Below, piece by piece: positions 51,708 to 60,630 of a stretch of DNA of 64,000 nucleotides. Made by a program: the position numbers and the translations under genes. Each line of letters opens with the position of its first letter. The first letter of the stretch is position 1. A model generated the notes under the pieces. The model saw nothing but the letters and a program-made list of their open reading frames with translations, searched no databases and had not been told where the DNA came from. The stretch comes from CAMLJR01 sp964500675 (GTDB lineage Bacteria > Pseudomonadota > Gammaproteobacteria > Pseudomonadales > CAMLJR01). Location of the stretch: NCBI GenBank assembly GCA_964500675.1, contig CAZCNY010000004.1:124001-188000 (forward strand), in the 5' to 3' direction.

Positions 51708-54323
51708 ATGGATTTTGTATCGATCGCTGCGACAGTGGTGGCGACGTTATCACCCTATCTTGGAAAAGCGGCGGGGAAATTCGCCGATGCTGCGGGCGGC
51801 GCGGCATGGAACAAGACGACTGAGCTTTATCAGCTGCTTAAAGAGCGGGTGGCGGGTACACCCGGCGCGCATGACGCGCTGGCGGAATTGGAGAAAATGC
51901 CGGGCGACGCGGCCAAACAAGCCGCGCTGAGCGAACAGTTGAAAAAACTCATCGCCGACGATCCCGATTTTCTCAAGCAGGTGGCGAGCCTGACGGAGGC
52001 TGCGCATAACGCCGCGGGTTCTCTGGTGTCTGCGCGCGTGCAAGTAATGCCGCCGTTCAAGCCACTGCTTCACAATATCATTGGCCGCGATGATCTCGTT
52101 AAGGAAATCGCGAGCGCGTTAATCTCCGGTCATCGCACGGTTGCCCTGCTGCATTTGCCAGGTATTGGCAAAACTACATTGGCCGCGATGTTAGCCAAAG
52201 ACGAAACCTTGTTGAAAAATTATCCGGATGGTTTGTTGTGGGCGCACCTCGGGCTCGATCCGGATATCCGTGCCGAATTGTTCAAATGGGCCTATGCGCT
52301 CGGCGTGCCCGAAGCGCGCATGAAAAATTTCAAAACGCCCGCGGAGTGGAGCGAAGCCATATCGCAAGCGATCGGCGCGCGGCGCATGCTGTTAATCGTC
52401 GATGATGTGTGGGAAGCCAGTGCGGGCGATTATTTTTTAATTGGCGGCGAGAATTGCGCGCACATCGCGACCACACGTTTTCCGATGGTTGCAACCGGTA
52501 TCGCGACTGCCGGTTTTGAAGTGCGCAAATTGAATATTGCCGATGGCGTTGCGCTGCTAAGCGGTTTTGCGCCGCAAGCCATTGCTGCGGAACCGATAGC
52601 AGCGGCCGTGCTCGTCGAGCTTGTCGACGGGTTGCCCCTGGCACTGGTATTGATGGGGCATTACCTGCGGCAGGCAGGAAAATTCAAACAGGCAGGTCGC
52701 ATTCGCGCAGCGCTCGATGCGCTGCACGACATGGAAAATTTATTTTCATTGCAGCATCCCGCCGAGTATCCCACGGATACGCCGCGCTCGCTCGCGGGCG
52801 TGATCGAAACCAGTTACCGCGCGCTGGGAAAAAATCAGTCGTCGCAAATTCAACCGGTGAACGGCGATGAATTGCGCAGAGTGCTGGAGTGTCTATCCGT
52901 CTTGCGTCCCGATCCCGCAAAGTTCAGCTTCGCGCTGGCCGCGTTTGTGGCAGACGCTTCCGGTACAGCTCTCTACGAATTATCCGATGCGGGTTTGATT
53001 GAGGTAATGCACGCAGAAAATGGCGAGGAATCCACCAATGAGCAATACGAAGTACCGCATGACATCGGCAATCGGTCGGTCGATGAGATAAGCGGCGAAA
53101 GTTACGCGATGCATCGCACGATTGCCGAATACGTTCGCACGAAGCTCACACCCGAGCGCGCCAAAGCGCTGCATTTGCGCGCGGCCACTTATTATCGCGA
53201 GCGATTGAATGGGTTGGAAGAACAATACCAAAAGGCCGGCAGCGATTACCAAGGCTGGTATCGTTATGAAAATATCGAGTGGCAGGATTGCAAGGATAAT
53301 TGGCTCTACCATCTATCGAAAACCGATGAGCAACAATTGGCGATCAGCGCTTTCTTGCGCGCATGGTTTGACGGTTTCTGGTGGTGGGGATGTTTTCTCG
53401 ATTTCAATTTCTGCGACCAGTTGCTGCGCGAATGGGGGCAACGCAAAGTCGTGCCGGAAGCTGAGCAGGGTTTACTGTTGTTAAGCCGCTTCATGCAGGT
53501 ATATCCCAAAGAGACCAGCGATCGCGGCACCGGTAATTGGCAGTTGGTCCAGACATTGTTAAATGAAGTACGGCAGCGTGCCAAACTCGATGGCGATCCG
53601 GAATTATTGACAAGCATCGATGCACGCCACGTGCGCGGCCTGACGAGCATTTTTTTGGCGGAAGCCCAGCGTTTTGGTCGGCGCGATTTTCAAGCAGCTG
53701 AAGTGTTATATCGCGATGCGCTTGCCATGTTCGAACGCAACGATGATGCCTGGGACATGGCGTGGACTCTTTATCACCTCGCCGATATGTTGAGTCAATG
53801 CGAAAAAACCAACGAGGCTCAAGCATTGTGTCGGCAAGCCTTGCCGTTGGGCGAAAAAGAATGCGATCCGGAAGTGATCGCCAATCTTTATCGTGTGTGG
53901 GGCGACATCGATTGCATTAAGAAAAATTTTGACGCCGCCGCGGATCATTACGATTTGGCGGTGCAAAATGCTTACCGCTTTCAGATCGAACCCGAAGCGC
54001 CCGACGCTTACACCATCCGCTTTTATGCGCAGGTTGCCGAGCAGGTCTGCACACGGCTGCTCGGCATTTGCGAAGACGCCGAGCCCGAGGCACTAAAAAT
54101 GGCGCTTGCATTACGCGAGGCGTGGCAAATTGGCGATGCTGCTGATGGATCGACGCTTAAAGAGGCGCTGCATTGGCGCGATGCCAAAACGCTGCTCGCA
54201 AACATCTTTCCAGCGCCGCTCGCCGCTGAGGCTTTGCAGAATAACGGCAAGCGCTATGCCAGTGGCGTGAAAGCGAAACTAGCGGCGGTTTGCAGGCGCC
54301 ACGACAAAAATATTTATTACTGA
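51708..54323 (+). CDS. STAND-class NTPase (NB-ARC) with a helical N-terminal domain and C-terminal TPR-like repeats
   Basis: The 871-residue protein starts at ATG 51708 behind a strong AAGGAG. Residues 1-100 are a Gly/Ala-rich helical domain (TLSPYLGKAAGKFADAAGG) that looks membrane-active or adaptor-like. An NB-ARC core follows: P-loop LPGIGKTT (150-157), Walker B MLLIVDDVW (227-235), sensor IATTR (253-257), GLPLAL (308-313), a winged-helix region and an MHR motif (468-470) matching the MHD of NLR proteins. From about 600 there are TPR-like pairs (AEVLYRDALAMFERN; ALCRQALPLGEKEC). This is the layout of signal-transducing NLR-like ATPases, several of which act in phage defence. It stands alone and converges with the TPR gene one base after its stop. 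Confidence 0.85.
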   Translation: MDFVSIAATVVATLSPYLGKAAGKFADAAGGAAWNKTTELYQLLKERVAGTPGAHDALAELEKMPGDAAKQAALSEQLKKLIADDPDFLKQVASLTEAAHNAAGSLVSARVQVMPPFKPLLHNIIGRDDLVKEIASALISGHRTVALLHLPGIGKTTLAAMLAKDETLLKNYPDGLLWAHLGLDPDIRAELFKWAYALGVPEARMKNFKTPAEWSEAISQAIGARRMLLIVDDVWEASAGDYFLIGGENCAHIATTRFPMVATGIATAGFEVRKLNIADGVALLSGFAPQAIAAEPIAAAVLVELVDGLPLALVLMGHYLRQAGKFKQAGRIRAALDALHDMENLFSLQHPAEYPTDTPRSLAGVIETSYRALGKNQSSQIQPVNGDELRRVLECLSVLRPDPAKFSFALAAFVADASGTALYELSDAGLIEVMHAENGEESTNEQYEVPHDIGNRSVDEISGESYAMHRTIAEYVRTKLTPERAKALHLRAATYYRERLNGLEEQYQKAGSDYQGWYRYENIEWQDCKDNWLYHLSKTDEQQLAISAFLRAWFDGFWWWGCFLDFNFCDQLLREWGQRKVVPEAEQGLLLLSRFMQVYPKETSDRGTGNWQLVQTLLNEVRQRAKLDGDPELLTSIDARHVRGLTSIFLAEAQRFGRRDFQAAEVLYRDALAMFERNDDAWDMAWTLYHLADMLSQCEKTNEAQALCRQALPLGEKECDPEVIANLYRVWGDIDCIKKNFDAAADHYDLAVQNAYRFQIEPEAPDAYTIRFYAQVAEQVCTRLLGICEDAEPEALKMALALREAWQIGDAADGSTLKEALHWRDAKTLLANIFPAPLAAEALQNNGKRYASGVKAKLAAVCRRHDKNIYY

Positions 54324-54324
54324 A

Positions 54325-54990
54325 TCAAATACCGACAAGCTGTTCCCCGTGCTTTTTCTTCAGTGTATCCAATAAACGCTGCGCGTCTTGGCGCCGGCCC
54401 ATATCGGCGTCGGCGCGATCGGGGCGTGCCGGCGCTGCCAGCGCCTTCTTAAGATGCGCGGCTGCACTGGCGTATTCGCCCTGATCGGCGAGCAGATCGG
54501 CGTAAAAATAATTGGCGTCGATGCTGTCGGCATTGATGGCGAGCGCCTTCTGAAAATATTCGGCCGCTTTTTTCTTGTCGCCGTAAGCGATCGGCCAACC
54601 CGGAACGTTGGCGTAGAGACTGCCGAGCGAACAATAAATCGAACCCTGCAACGCGGTGGGATCGATTTTTTCGGCATCGAGCAACAGCTGTCGCGCGTGT
54701 TTGACTTTACTCAGCGCACCGAGCCCGCCTTCGGCCTTGGCGGTGCTCGACAAAATAATCGCCTGCCATACCAGCGGCTCCGCGTGTCCCGGATACGCCG
54801 TCGCCACCTGTGCCGCGCGGTCGGCGAGCTGCTCGAATGCGGACGATTGTTCGTTCTCCGGTGTTTGATAGTTGATGGCGGCCCAGCGGTGCCACTCGTT
54901 GCTGAGATCCTGCTGCATATCGGCGCGCGCCGCACTGCTGGCGATCGCGGCGATATAAAGTGCGGTGCGAACCACTCGATTTAAACGCAT
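54325..54990 (-). CDS. Secreted TPR-repeat protein
   Basis: The 221-residue protein has a signal peptide (cleaved near ARA-D) and TPR units in the second half (KKAAEYFQKALAINADSIDA, YASAAAHLKKALAAP). GGAGG is seven bases before ATG 54990. It is likely periplasmic; I do not recognise a named family. It lies 19 bp beyond the SDR gene in the minus-strand cluster, so it may be the last gene of that transcript. Its stop is one base from the stop of the convergent STAND gene, with no terminator between. Confidence 0.82.
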   Translation of the reverse strand: MRLNRVVRTALYIAAIASSAARADMQQDLSNEWHRWAAINYQTPENEQSSAFEQLADRAAQVATAYPGHAEPLVWQAIILSSTAKAEGGLGALSKVKHARQLLLDAEKIDPTALQGSIYCSLGSLYANVPGWPIAYGDKKKAAEYFQKALAINADSIDANYFYADLLADQGEYASAAAHLKKALAAPARPDRADADMGRRQDAQRLLDTLKKKHGEQLVGI

Positions 54991-55009
54991 ACGTTTTCCT
55001 CCCCACTAA

Positions 55010-55813
55010 TTATTGCGCGGCTTCGGTGGCGAATGGCTGCATTTGCGCGCGTTGCTTAATCAACGATTGATCTACCAGTCGTGGCAAAACCGAGTTGATG
55101 CGCACGAATAATTTCTCGGGCCATCCCAGATAACTTTCGCTGTCGTTGCGTTCGATGCTGCGGATCACGCAGCGCGCGACCGCCGCGGGTTCGTCTTGAT
55201 TCATTTTCAAAGCGCCCGCCATGCGCGCGACCACGGGGCGATTAAAGCCCGTGCGCGTGAAACGCGGCGCGATATAAGTAATGTCGACGCCGCTGCCGGC
55301 GAGTTCGCGGCGCAGTGCTTCGGAAAATCCGCGCAGCGCGAATTTGCTCGCCGAATAGGTCGCAAAAAATGGAAATCCGATCGAGCCGAAAATTGAACCG
55401 ACATTGACGATTTTGCCGCTGCCGCGCTTCAGCATGTGCGGCAGTACGGCATTGGTCAGCGCCATCGGTGCCAGCACATTGATTTTGAACAGCGCGGCAG
55501 TATCGATCGCGCTTTCGCGAGAAAAATCGCCGAAGTTTTGCGTGCCGGCGCAGTTGAGCAGAATATCGATGCCGCCCCACAGTTGCAGTGCGGTTTCCAA
55601 TAAATACTGCGGTGTTTTTTCCGCGCTGAGATCGCCTTGCAAAGGCATCGCATCGGCGCCGAGTTGGCGCAGTTCGGCGGTCAATGCCGACAAGCGCGCT
55701 TTATCGCGTCCAACGGGGATCAACGTCGCACCGCGCTGCGCCAGTTGCATCGCGACCGCGCGCCCGATGCCGCCCGTCGCGCCGGTAATCATGATTTTCC
55801 TATTTGCAATCAT
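55010..55813 (-). CDS. Short-chain dehydrogenase/reductase of the haemolysin-ligase-diiron cluster
   Basis: The 267-residue classical SDR has ITGATGGIGRA (cofactor loop), NCAG, and the catalytic Ser and Y-x-x-x-K in GSIFGSIGFPFFATYSASKF. The N-terminal motif lacks the basic residues that would fix NADP use. The gene is fourth in a minus-strand run of T_hemolysin, AMP ligase and HO-like genes, with 5 bp to the HO-like gene. This argues for a shared pathway in which it would reduce or oxidise a product of the other enzymes. The substrate is not predictable from sequence. Confidence 0.88.
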   Translation of the reverse strand: MIANRKIMITGATGGIGRAVAMQLAQRGATLIPVGRDKARLSALTAELRQLGADAMPLQGDLSAEKTPQYLLETALQLWGGIDILLNCAGTQNFGDFSRESAIDTAALFKINVLAPMALTNAVLPHMLKRGSGKIVNVGSIFGSIGFPFFATYSASKFALRGFSEALRRELAGSGVDITYIAPRFTRTGFNRPVVARMAGALKMNQDEPAAVARCVIRSIERNDSESYLGWPEKLFVRINSVLPRLVDQSLIKQRAQMQPFATEAAQ

Positions 55814-55818
55814 CGTAG

Positions 55819-56532
55819 TTACTCTGTGTCCAGGCTGTGCGGCTTGGTGCCGACACCGCGCAGCACATTGCCGTAAAGGTGAAAGAACATTTTTGCGCAG
55901 CGAACGATTTCATCTTGATCGTTGCGGGTTAGTTTATTGACGAGATTTTCGTAGTCGCCGAGGTGTTCGACATCGAGTGCGCCGTGCGAATTGAGATAGC
56001 TGAATGCGGCGGCGGGCAGATCGAGATTGCTTTGCAGCAGCGCGGCGATATCGCAGGCGAGACTGACGCTGGTACCTTCGAGCACGAACACCATGCCGAA
56101 TAATCCGGCGGGATTGCGCCGCATCACCGTGTCGTAGGCGTAGGCGATCATCAATTCGGTATCGCGATCGGGTATGCCGGCGCGCACCGCGGCGGCATCG
56201 CCACCGGCATAGGCGATGTCGTTGAGAATCCACTCGTGATGGCCGATTTCCTCTTCGATGTAATGCGCGACGGCATCGCGCAACCACTCCTGCTCGTCGC
56301 TGAGGCGCGCGCCGCACGCCATCAACAATGGCACCGTATGTTTAACGTGGTGATAAGCGCGCGCGAGAAAATTCAAATAATCGCTGAGATCAACCGCGCC
56401 GCTCAGCGCTTTGGCGATGATGGGCGCGGCGAGTAAATTCGCGCGATCGCCGGCGGTTTCATGCTGGAGCCGTTGATAAAAATTCGCTGTGCCGGGCATC
56501 GGCAGCGTGTGTATAGAGGTCATCGATGTCAT
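55819..56532 (-). CDS. Haem-oxygenase-like diiron protein (iron-containing redox enzyme family)
   Basis: The 237-residue protein starts at ATG 56532, with AGGT six bases upstream and a 74-bp overlap with the ligase gene; nearby ATGs at 56538 and 56523 are also possible. The all-helical sequence carries possible metal ligands YHHVKHT, HYIEEEIGHHEWIL and HGALDVEHLGD, i.e. E-x-x-x-H-type and H-x3-D-x2-H patterns of haem-oxygenase-like diiron oxidases. UndA (fatty acid to terminal alkene) and several natural-product oxidases belong there. It follows an AMP ligase directly, so oxidation of an activated or free acyl substrate is inferred. Confidence 0.78.
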   Translation of the reverse strand: MTSMTSIHTLPMPGTANFYQRLQHETAGDRANLLAAPIIAKALSGAVDLSDYLNFLARAYHHVKHTVPLLMACGARLSDEQEWLRDAVAHYIEEEIGHHEWILNDIAYAGGDAAAVRAGIPDRDTELMIAYAYDTVMRRNPAGLFGMVFVLEGTSVSLACDIAALLQSNLDLPAAAFSYLNSHGALDVEHLGDYENLVNKLTRNDQDEIVRCAKMFFHLYGNVLRGVGTKPHSLDTE

Positions 56533-58018
56533 GCGCATACCTGTCGAAAATACAATTGCGGCGCAAGCGGCCGTTAGCAGTTGCCAAACCGTTGCGCGTT
56601 GAAAAAAACTCCGTCGAGAAAATCCACGCTTTAACGCGCGCATAATCGGGGAGCATCGCATTGGCTGCGCGCACGGCGGCTGCGATCGCCGCATCCGTCG
56701 TATCGGTTGCGGCGACAATGACTGCGCAATTGAATGCGCGGCCTTCGCCGAAAACGGCGGCTTGAAAAATCGGCGCCTGCGCGACGAGTTCGCGCTCTAT
56801 CCATTCGGGCGCAACGTTGCGGCCAAACGCCGTGATAAATAGATTTTTTTTGCGCCCCGTGATGAATAAAAAACCGTCGATATCCAAATAGCCGATATCG
56901 CCGGTAGCGATGCCTTGATCGGTGTCGTTTGCGCCGCGGTTGCCCGGATAATTGTCATCACCGAGATGGTTGCGCTCATCTAGATAGCCATGCCACGGCA
57001 AACCGTGCACGATAATTTCATTGTCGTTGCTGCAAGAAATACGAACATGCGGCAGCGGTTTGCCGACGCTGCCAATCCGATCTGCGCGTGCGCAATTGAG
57101 CGCGACGACAGACGCGCATTCGGACAGACCGTAACCTTCGTAGACCGGCACTCCCAGTTCGCGCGCAGCGCGCAGCGTCGCGGTTGCGATCGGCGCGCCG
57201 CCGACAGCGAGATAGCGCAACGTCGTCGGCAGCTCTGAGCCAGCGCGCGCGAGTATCACCAGCGCGTGCAGCAGCTGTGGCACGAGGATGCCGGTGGTCG
57301 GTTGCCAACGCTTTAGCGCGGCGAGAAATTGCGCGGGATTCAAATTCGAACTGCCCGACATTCCCAACGCGTGTGCGTTCGGTAAATAAATTGTCGCGCC
57401 TGCCAGCAGTGCGGCGTAGAGTCCGCCGACATTTTCGAGCAACGTGCTCAGCGGCAAAATGCAGAGATGCCGATCGGTGTTATTTGCCGAACTGGCATTG
57501 CGCAATTGTTCGGCGACATCGGCCAACATCTGCTGCGTCAGACACACACCTTTCGGATTGCCCGTGCTGCCCGAGGTAAACGTTATTTTCCACACCGCGC
57601 CGGGTAGTTCAGCCGTGTTGCCGTGCTGTAACCAAACATTTTTCAGTTCGGGGCAAATGGCATTAACGCCGCAGCGTTTCCACGCGAGATGCGTAATGGC
57701 CGCGGTGCGATCGGTGATCATCAAATCGATGCCCGCGTCGCGAACGGTATTGGCCAATTGTTCCGCCGAGAAAAAAATCGGCAGCGGCACAATCGGAATA
57801 TGCAAAAGATACGCGGCGAGATCGACGATCGCCCAGGCGCAACTATTGTCCGCGAGCAGACCGATAACGCGCGGTCGTTGTTGCGCAAAATATTCAGCCA
57901 TCGCCTGCACGCGCGCATAGAGTTCGTCATAACTGAATTGGCTGGCGCAGTCCTCCAGCGCAATTTTGCGCGGTGTTGTCGCGGCATGTTGTTGCAGCGC
58001 TTGCAGGATCGAATTCAT
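56459..58018 (-). CDS. AMP-binding acyl ligase/synthetase of the haemolysin-diiron cluster
   Basis: The 519-residue adenylate-forming enzyme starts at ATG 58018, which overlaps the T_hemolysin stop (ATGA). The motifs are TFTSGSTGNPKG (phosphate loop), YGLSECASV and TGDIGYLDIDGFLFITGRKK (hinge), followed by GRNVAPEWIE. This is the long-chain acyl-CoA ligase or acyl-AMP ligase pattern. The usual catalytic lysine near the C-terminus (NGK-x-R) reads NGRLRR, with Arg instead. The 3' end overlaps the HO-like gene. It probably activates a fatty or aryl acid for the neighbouring GNAT-like or diiron enzyme. Confidence 0.85.
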   Translation of the reverse strand: MNSILQALQQHAATTPRKIALEDCASQFSYDELYARVQAMAEYFAQQRPRVIGLLADNSCAWAIVDLAAYLLHIPIVPLPIFFSAEQLANTVRDAGIDLMITDRTAAITHLAWKRCGVNAICPELKNVWLQHGNTAELPGAVWKITFTSGSTGNPKGVCLTQQMLADVAEQLRNASSANNTDRHLCILPLSTLLENVGGLYAALLAGATIYLPNAHALGMSGSSNLNPAQFLAALKRWQPTTGILVPQLLHALVILARAGSELPTTLRYLAVGGAPIATATLRAARELGVPVYEGYGLSECASVVALNCARADRIGSVGKPLPHVRISCSNDNEIIVHGLPWHGYLDERNHLGDDNYPGNRGANDTDQGIATGDIGYLDIDGFLFITGRKKNLFITAFGRNVAPEWIERELVAQAPIFQAAVFGEGRAFNCAVIVAATDTTDAAIAAAVRAANAMLPDYARVKAWIFSTEFFSTRNGLATANGRLRRNCIFDRYAHDIDDLYTHAADARHSEFLSTAPA

Positions 58019-58653
58019 GCGCAGCGTTCCATCGATTCGCCGGGCGCGGAGTGCGCATTTGATAGCGTCGCGTAACCGCTGCGGATTTCGCCGGCCATCA
58101 CGCGCGGTGCGTGTGCGTAATACGTGCCCCAATGCGCGCGCGCTGCGACCGGCAGGCATGCGCTGTCGGCCGGCGCGATATCGAGCAGCGGCAGGCCCAT
58201 GCGCGCAAACGCATTGCGCAGTGCGCGCGTTCCGGTGAAGCTGACCCAGGTGAAATTTTCCGCGCGTAAATGTTGCGTGAGCAGATGAATCATCGCGCGC
58301 GCGGCGCCGGGCAGCGCGCCCGAGAAATGGCCGATTTCAACAATGCCACTGCGCTCGACGCTGCGCCCGCAGCGCGCGCCGATTTCGGCTTCGATCGCGC
58401 CTTGAAGATACTGTTCGAGAAATAATTTGCGGCTCGTGGTGCGCAATCCGAATGCGCCGCAGAGATTGCCGTCGCGCGCGCGCAAACCGAACAGGCGCGG
58501 CATGAATGCATCGATATGAGCGCCGAAGTTTTTCGCATAATTATCGCGGATGAACGTTTCGAGACGATGGCGCTCGCGGTTGTCGGCTTCAAACAATTCG
58601 CACGCGGCGAAGAGTTCACCGAAGTTGAATTGAGAGATATTGTCGGGTTTCAT
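58015..58653 (-). CDS. Thermostable haemolysin (T_hemolysin) family protein, GNAT-like
   Basis: The 212-residue protein follows the T_hemolysin family: RHRLETFIRDNYAKNFGAHI (truncated to the core), LFGLRARDGNLCGAFGLR, LEQYLQGAIE, EIGHFSGALPGAARAMI and FTGTRALRNAFARMGLPLLD. The fold of the family is acetyltransferase-like (GNAT), and Vibrio members were named from haemolytic activity. It is the first gene of a coupled set (4-bp overlap with the ligase). This suggests it takes an acyl group activated by the ligase rather than acting as a toxin. No Shine-Dalgarno is evident before ATG 58653. Confidence 0.83.
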   Translation of the reverse strand: MKPDNISQFNFGELFAACELFEADNRERHRLETFIRDNYAKNFGAHIDAFMPRLFGLRARDGNLCGAFGLRTTSRKLFLEQYLQGAIEAEIGARCGRSVERSGIVEIGHFSGALPGAARAMIHLLTQHLRAENFTWVSFTGTRALRNAFARMGLPLLDIAPADSACLPVAARAHWGTYYAHAPRVMAGEIRSGYATLSNAHSAPGESMERCA

Positions 58654-58829
58654 CGGCGCACACGCGTTGAGAAGGCTTGCACGTGCTATCGCAAGCGCGA
58701 TGCCAAATTCGGCTGATCAGCGCATTGCGTTGTTTTTTCGAGATTTTTAAAACGGATGCGAAATTATTGCACGGTGTCGCGAGCGTGATACTGCAAGAGT
58801 TGTCGACCGATATTGCAGCGTTGCGCAGA

Positions 58830-59303
58830 TTATTTCGGGCAATGTGGAACCTCGCCGATCATGAGCACAACATCGATATCGTGATCGGGAACACATTTCG
58901 AGACGTAGCCGATGGCGCCCGGTACCGAGCGCACGAATAAAATCACCGCCGTTTCGGAGGCGACCACGTGCGGCGGCAGCACGCCGTGGAAGTACATGTC
59001 GCTCCAATAATTTTCGAATTGCTCGGGCGTGCCGCCGAGAATCGCCTGTGAAAATACGTCGCGCAGCGGATGATCGGCGGGCAAATTGACCGGGTGAATG
59101 CGCGCGCCGTCGCTCCAATAATCGCGCTTGTGCAGAAATATTTGCGCGATATCGCTTTGCGCCAGCGGGCCATGCGCCGAACCCGAAGCCGTGATGACGG
59201 CGAAGGCGCGCGCTTCGGCGCGGCACAGCGATGCGCCGCAAAATAACAGCAGCAGGCATAACAGCGCGCGCGGTTGAAAACGCATCGACGTCGGCGTGCG
59301 CAT
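58830..59303 (-). CDS. PstS-like periplasmic substrate-binding protein (short)
   Basis: The 157-residue protein has a signal peptide (cleaved near CRA-E). Its mature part, with SDIAQIFLHKRDYWSDG, IHPVNLPADHPLRDVFSQAI, FENYWSDMYFHG and SVPGAIGYVS, recalls a half-length phosphate-type (PstS/DUF) binding domain. Such short versions accompany porins and two-component genes in many gammaproteobacteria. ATG 59303 lies three bases after the porin stop, so the two are coupled. No PstABC genes are nearby, so a role in uptake is unsupported; sensing for the divergent kinase is a possible alternative. Confidence 0.78.
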   Translation of the reverse strand: MRTPTSMRFQPRALLCLLLLFCGASLCRAEARAFAVITASGSAHGPLAQSDIAQIFLHKRDYWSDGARIHPVNLPADHPLRDVFSQAILGGTPEQFENYWSDMYFHGVLPPHVVASETAVILFVRSVPGAIGYVSKCVPDHDIDVVLMIGEVPHCPK

Positions 59304-59305
59304 GC

Positions 59306-60364
59306 TTAAAACATCACGCTAAAGGAGGATAGAAAACCCTCCTGCGCGCCGATGATGTTGTGTTTGCCGCCGATCCATTCGGCTTTGACGACGAGCGCGC
59401 GCGAGATGCGAAAGTTGAGGCCGGTTACCCACAATTGTGTTGCGGCGTCTTCCTGTGCTTGCCGAAAACTTTCGAAGCGGCCGACCGCATACAGACGCTG
59501 CGTGAGCGGCAGCGCCAGCTGTAAATAACCGCCGCGCTCGTCCCAGGGTTTACCGTTTTCGGAGAAGCGATAAATGCCTTCGCCGCTGAGTTCGCTGCGG
59601 CGATAGGTCCAGACGAAATCGGCGCCGATGAGATTCTTCTTCTCCTCGCTCGCATTTTTCTGCTCGAAATTCGCGTACGAAAAACCGATGGTGAGGTCAG
59701 GCGAAAGCGGCAGGCTCAGACGTGTGCCGATCGCTTCATAGAACGGATCCTGATCGGGATTGGCGCGCCATTCGTGGCCGTTCGAGCCGTAAATCGTGTA
59801 TTGCGCACCGCTCGTTCCGGGCATATTGCCGCGCAGCATGACGCCCGTGACATTGGCGGGATACGCTGCGCTGGTCAGTTGCGGACGCGATGTGGTCCAC
59901 ACCAGCGGCGCCGCATGAATTTCATTCCAGCGGCCGATCGGTGTGAGGAATTTACCGATGCGCAAGGTATTCGTGTCGGTGACCGCGTAATCGACGTACA
60001 AACGTTCGAGCGCGAGATAGCGATCTTCATCCTCGCGTTGCGCCGGGCGCGACGCCACCACATTTTCGTAATCGAGTTCGGAGAAAAATTTCCAGCGCTG
60101 TTCGCTGTCCCACCAGAGAAACGCGCTGAGATGATCGAGATCGGCGCGCGCCGGTTCGGCGCGCAAGTTATCGTAACTGGCCGAGGCGTAGCCGCCGAGC
60201 ATCCAATTGGAGTCGAATAAGCGCAGGCCTTCGCCCAAATGGTACGCGTCAGCCGCAGCGGCGTCGGCATTGGCGCCGGCGGCGGCCACCAGCATCGCAA
60301 TAGTGGCGAATCGCCTGAGCTGGATGAGGGTTTGTGCAGCGGTACGGGATCGATGCTTGGGCAT
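59306..60364 (-). CDS. Outer-membrane beta-barrel porin-like protein
   Basis: The 352-residue protein has a signal peptide with cleavage around residues 30-40. The body alternates short amphipathic strands with aromatic ends (YASASYDNL, SELDYENVV, YAVGRFESF) and ends in F (SSFSVMF), the signature for barrel assembly by BamA. LRIGKFLTPIGRWNEIHAAP resembles a strand of phosphate/carboxylate-type porins. It is the first gene of the pair with the PstS-like protein. It is divergent from the NtrB/NtrC-like pair, with a 20-bp tandem array in the 266-bp gap. ATG 60364 has only a weak Shine-Dalgarno. Confidence 0.82.
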   Translation of the reverse strand: MPKHRSRTAAQTLIQLRRFATIAMLVAAAGANADAAAADAYHLGEGLRLFDSNWMLGGYASASYDNLRAEPARADLDHLSAFLWWDSEQRWKFFSELDYENVVASRPAQREDEDRYLALERLYVDYAVTDTNTLRIGKFLTPIGRWNEIHAAPLVWTTSRPQLTSAAYPANVTGVMLRGNMPGTSGAQYTIYGSNGHEWRANPDQDPFYEAIGTRLSLPLSPDLTIGFSYANFEQKNASEEKKNLIGADFVWTYRRSELSGEGIYRFSENGKPWDERGGYLQLALPLTQRLYAVGRFESFRQAQEDAATQLWVTGLNFRISRALVVKAEWIGGKHNIIGAQEGFLSSFSVMF

Positions 60365-60444
60365 GAGCGAAAAATTTATTCCACAATTTAATCTGCGATT
60401 AATATTGAACGCATGGTTGATTTAATTGGTGCTTGTCCATCAAA

Positions 60445-60524
60445 ACGGTTTACTGTATTTAAAAGCCGGTAACTGCATTTGAAAGTCAGTAACTGTATTT
60501 GAAAACCGGTAACTGTATTTCAAA
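60445..60524. repeat. 20-bp tandem repeat array in the porin/NtrB intergenic region
   Basis: Four units begin at 60445, 60465, 60485 and 60505, sharing ggtaactgtatttgaaa with one to four changes each. The array starts 81 bp from the porin ATG and ends 107 bp before the kinase GTG, in the region that should hold both promoters. There is no inverted symmetry, so it is not an obvious operator dimer. Confidence 0.93.
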
Positions 60525-60630
60525 AGCAATCGGGCTGTCGTAAACAACGCTCGAATGAGACAAGACTTGTGGCAAGACTAATCGAAAAATTACCTATATT
60601 CACGCAAACGATTCAGGTATCGCGCCGCCA

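Noticed and set aside
60365..60630. Sigma54 promoter for the porin gene
   Set aside because: GG and GC dinucleotides in the 20-bp repeats do not have the required 10-base spacing.
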